A stretch of DNA of 7,854 bases, taken from NCBI GenBank assembly GCA_030830595.1, contig JAURMS010000138.1, forward strand, positions 1 to 7,854, in the 5' to 3' direction. Source of the stretch: Gammaproteobacteria bacterium. Lineage in GTDB: Bacteria; Pseudomonadota; Gammaproteobacteria; Steroidobacterales; Steroidobacteraceae. The notes below the pieces were generated by a model. It was given only the letters and a program-made list of their open reading frames with translations. It was not told the DNA's origin and ran no database searches. A program made the position numbers and the translations under genes. Shown here piece by piece: positions 6,441 through 7,854 of this stretch (position 1 is its first letter; every line of letters starts with the position of its first letter).

Positions 6441-7854
6441 CAGCGCTGGTTCCTCTGCCCGATGCCCGGGACACCGCCGCCCATGCGGCGGTTTATGAAC
6501 GACTGAAGCTGCTGCTGGACCTCAAGCAGGTGCGAACTGGGCAGCAGGAGGACCTGCTCCCCTTCCTCCAGGCCGTCGACGATCTCCGCCCGGTCGAGGT
6601 CGGTGATGCCCGTGGTCACCCGCACCGGCACCGTCGCGCCGTCACGCTCGACCACCACCCAGAAACTGGAGCCGAACTGATAGCCGCCCTGCGGCGGACC
6701 ACCCTGCCCCATCCCCTGAAAGACCTTGCGCATCAGCGCGCGCTCGTCGGCCGACAGCTCCCCGCCGGAGCGACGCTTGTCCATCAGGGCCCGCACCTCG
6801 GCAGCACTGACACCTTCAGGCAGCTCGATGCTGCGCCCGCCCAGTACCAGGGTTTCCCGCGCCGGTGCAGCCGGCGCAGCCTCCCCTGATGCCAGCTGCT
6901 GGGCATCCAGCTGGGTCCTCAGGTCCGATTCCTCGATGCCGAGGATCCCGGCCGTGGAGGCCAGGTCTCGATCGGTGCGCAGGGCCGGCACCGGCAGGGT
7001 CAACACGTCGGACTTGCTGGCGACGGTGATGGTGACTTCAGCATTCATCCCCGGCTTCAAGAGACCCTGGCGGTTGTCGATGGATACCAGCACCCCGAAC
7101 AAGGTGACGTTCTGCTCGACGACCGCCTGCGGCTCGACCTTGAGCACCTCCCCCTCGAAAGGCTGGTTGGGAAAGGCAGCCACGGTCACCTTGACCGGCA
7201 GCCCCGCGCTGATCTTGCCGATGTCGGTTTCGTCGACCAGCACCCGCACCTGGACCCGCGCGAGGTCTGCCATCTTGAGCAGCAGGGTGCCTCCGCCGAC
7301 GTCCTGGGTAGGTGAGGAGATGACCTGGCCGGTTTCCACCTTCTTTTCGATGATGGTGCCGGCGATCGGGGCGCGGATCTCGGTGTCGTTGAGTGCGATC
7401 CGAGCGTTCTCCACGCTCACCTGGCCCGCGACCACCTGGGCCTGGGCGGAGGCAAGCTCGAGTGCCGCCTTTTCGTAATCGGGCTTGGACAGGATGCCCT
7501 GCTCAAGCAGCGTCTCCGCACGCTCCTGCTGCGCGGTGGCAATGGCCAGGCGCGCGCGGGCGGCCTTGAGATCGGCCTCGGACTGGTCCAGACGGTTACG
7601 CGCGGTGCGCGGATCGATCCTCACCAGCAGTGCCGCCTGGTCAACCCGGTCGCCGGTCTCGGCGCTGATGGCCAGGACTTCACCCGAAGCCTTGGACTTC
7701 AGTTCGACGGTGGTGACCGGCTCGATCGTGCCCGCCGCCTCGACGGCCACCGTGATGGAGCGCTTCTCCACGGCCACTTTCTCGTACAGCGGCGCGCTGG
7801 CCTCTTCCTCTCCGCTACAGGCCGCGAGGATCGTCAGCAGGGCCACCATGGGCA
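6440..7854 (-). CDS. MacA-like periplasmic adaptor lipoprotein (HlyD family) of an ABC efflux system, 5' end probably outside the window
   Basis: This adaptor links the MacB-type permease encoded immediately downstream to an outer-membrane channel. The first in-window ATG (7849) gives 469 residues beginning MVALLTILAACSGEEE, a lipobox (LAAC, cysteine at residue 11) with no basic n-region before it. The frame stays open to the window edge, so the true start is probably a few codons further upstream. The first lipoyl half is at about 46-80 (LKSKASGEVLAISAETGDRVDQ) and an alpha-hairpin at about 81-152 carries heptad-like Ala/Glu/Leu runs. The second lipoyl half is at about 157-192 (TEIRAPIAGTIIEKKVETGQVI) and the beta-barrel at about 197-275. 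After a strand ending VLTLPVPAL, a roughly 85-residue insert (about 300-386) precedes the membrane-proximal ending FWVVVERDGATVPVRVTTGITDLDRAEIVDGLEEGEQVLLL. The C-terminal tail is rich in Gln, Gly and Arg. The transported substrate is unknown. Confidence 0.93.
   Translation of the reverse strand, partial: PMVALLTILAACSGEEEASAPLYEKVAVEKRSITVAVEAAGTIEPVTTVELKSKASGEVLAISAETGDRVDQAALLVRIDPRTARNRLDQSEADLKAARARLAIATAQQERAETLLEQGILSKPDYEKAALELASAQAQVVAGQVSVENARIALNDTEIRAPIAGTIIEKKVETGQVISSPTQDVGGGTLLLKMADLARVQVRVLVDETDIGKISAGLPVKVTVAAFPNQPFEGEVLKVEPQAVVEQNVTLFGVLVSIDNRQGLLKPGMNAEVTITVASKSDVLTLPVPALRTDRDLASTAGILGIEESDLRTQLDAQQLASGEAAPAAPARETLVLGGRSIELPEGVSAAEVRALMDKRRSGGELSADERALMRKVFQGMGQGGPPQGGYQFGSSFWVVVERDGATVPVRVTTGITDLDRAEIVDGLEEGEQVLLLPSSHLLEVQQQLQSFINRRMGGGVPGIGQRNQR

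Noticed and set aside
5470..6506. Two overlapping plus-strand frames (342 and 268 codons) opposite the MacB-type permease
   Set aside because: They are antisense to a strongly recognisable permease and have low-complexity Ser/Thr/Arg or His/Gly/Arg composition without domains.

Overview
The window is GC-rich DNA, densely coding on both strands, from a Gram-negative bacterium. It encodes two envelope-spanning efflux systems with lipoprotein adaptors and a TolC-type outer-membrane factor. The GC-rich codon use and the protein sequences fit a proteobacterium, probably a gammaproteobacterium; that placement is inference and cannot be taken further here.

Left part (1-4605, + strand): a tripartite RND efflux operon in the order outer-membrane factor, periplasmic adaptor, inner-membrane RND pump. 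The genes are tightly packed: a 4-nt ATGA overlap joins the first two and 10 nt separate the next two. The outer-membrane factor enters from the left edge and is broken by two apparent one-base deletions about 30 nt apart (near 168-171 and 194-199). The adaptor is a lipoprotein. The pump is full length and has all five membrane residues equivalent to the AcrB proton relay.

Middle (4644-5222, + strand): a small secreted SYLF-domain (Ysc84/DUF500) protein, 38 nt downstream of the pump and possibly transcribed with it.

Right part (5232-7854, - strand): a MacA/MacB-like pair, convergent with the left operon. The adaptor lipoprotein (5' end at or beyond the right edge) is translationally coupled by a TGATG junction to a MacB-type FtsX-fold permease without an ATPase domain. 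No ATP-binding subunit lies between or downstream of the two genes, so it must lie upstream of the adaptor outside the window or elsewhere in the genome. Only 9 nt separate the convergent stop codons.

There are no RNA genes, CRISPR arrays, insertion sequences or non-coding stretches longer than about 40 nt. All families present are known. The points worth a second look are the doubly frameshifted outer-membrane factor, the missing ATPase, the helical insert in the second adaptor, and the SYLF protein placed between two efflux operons.
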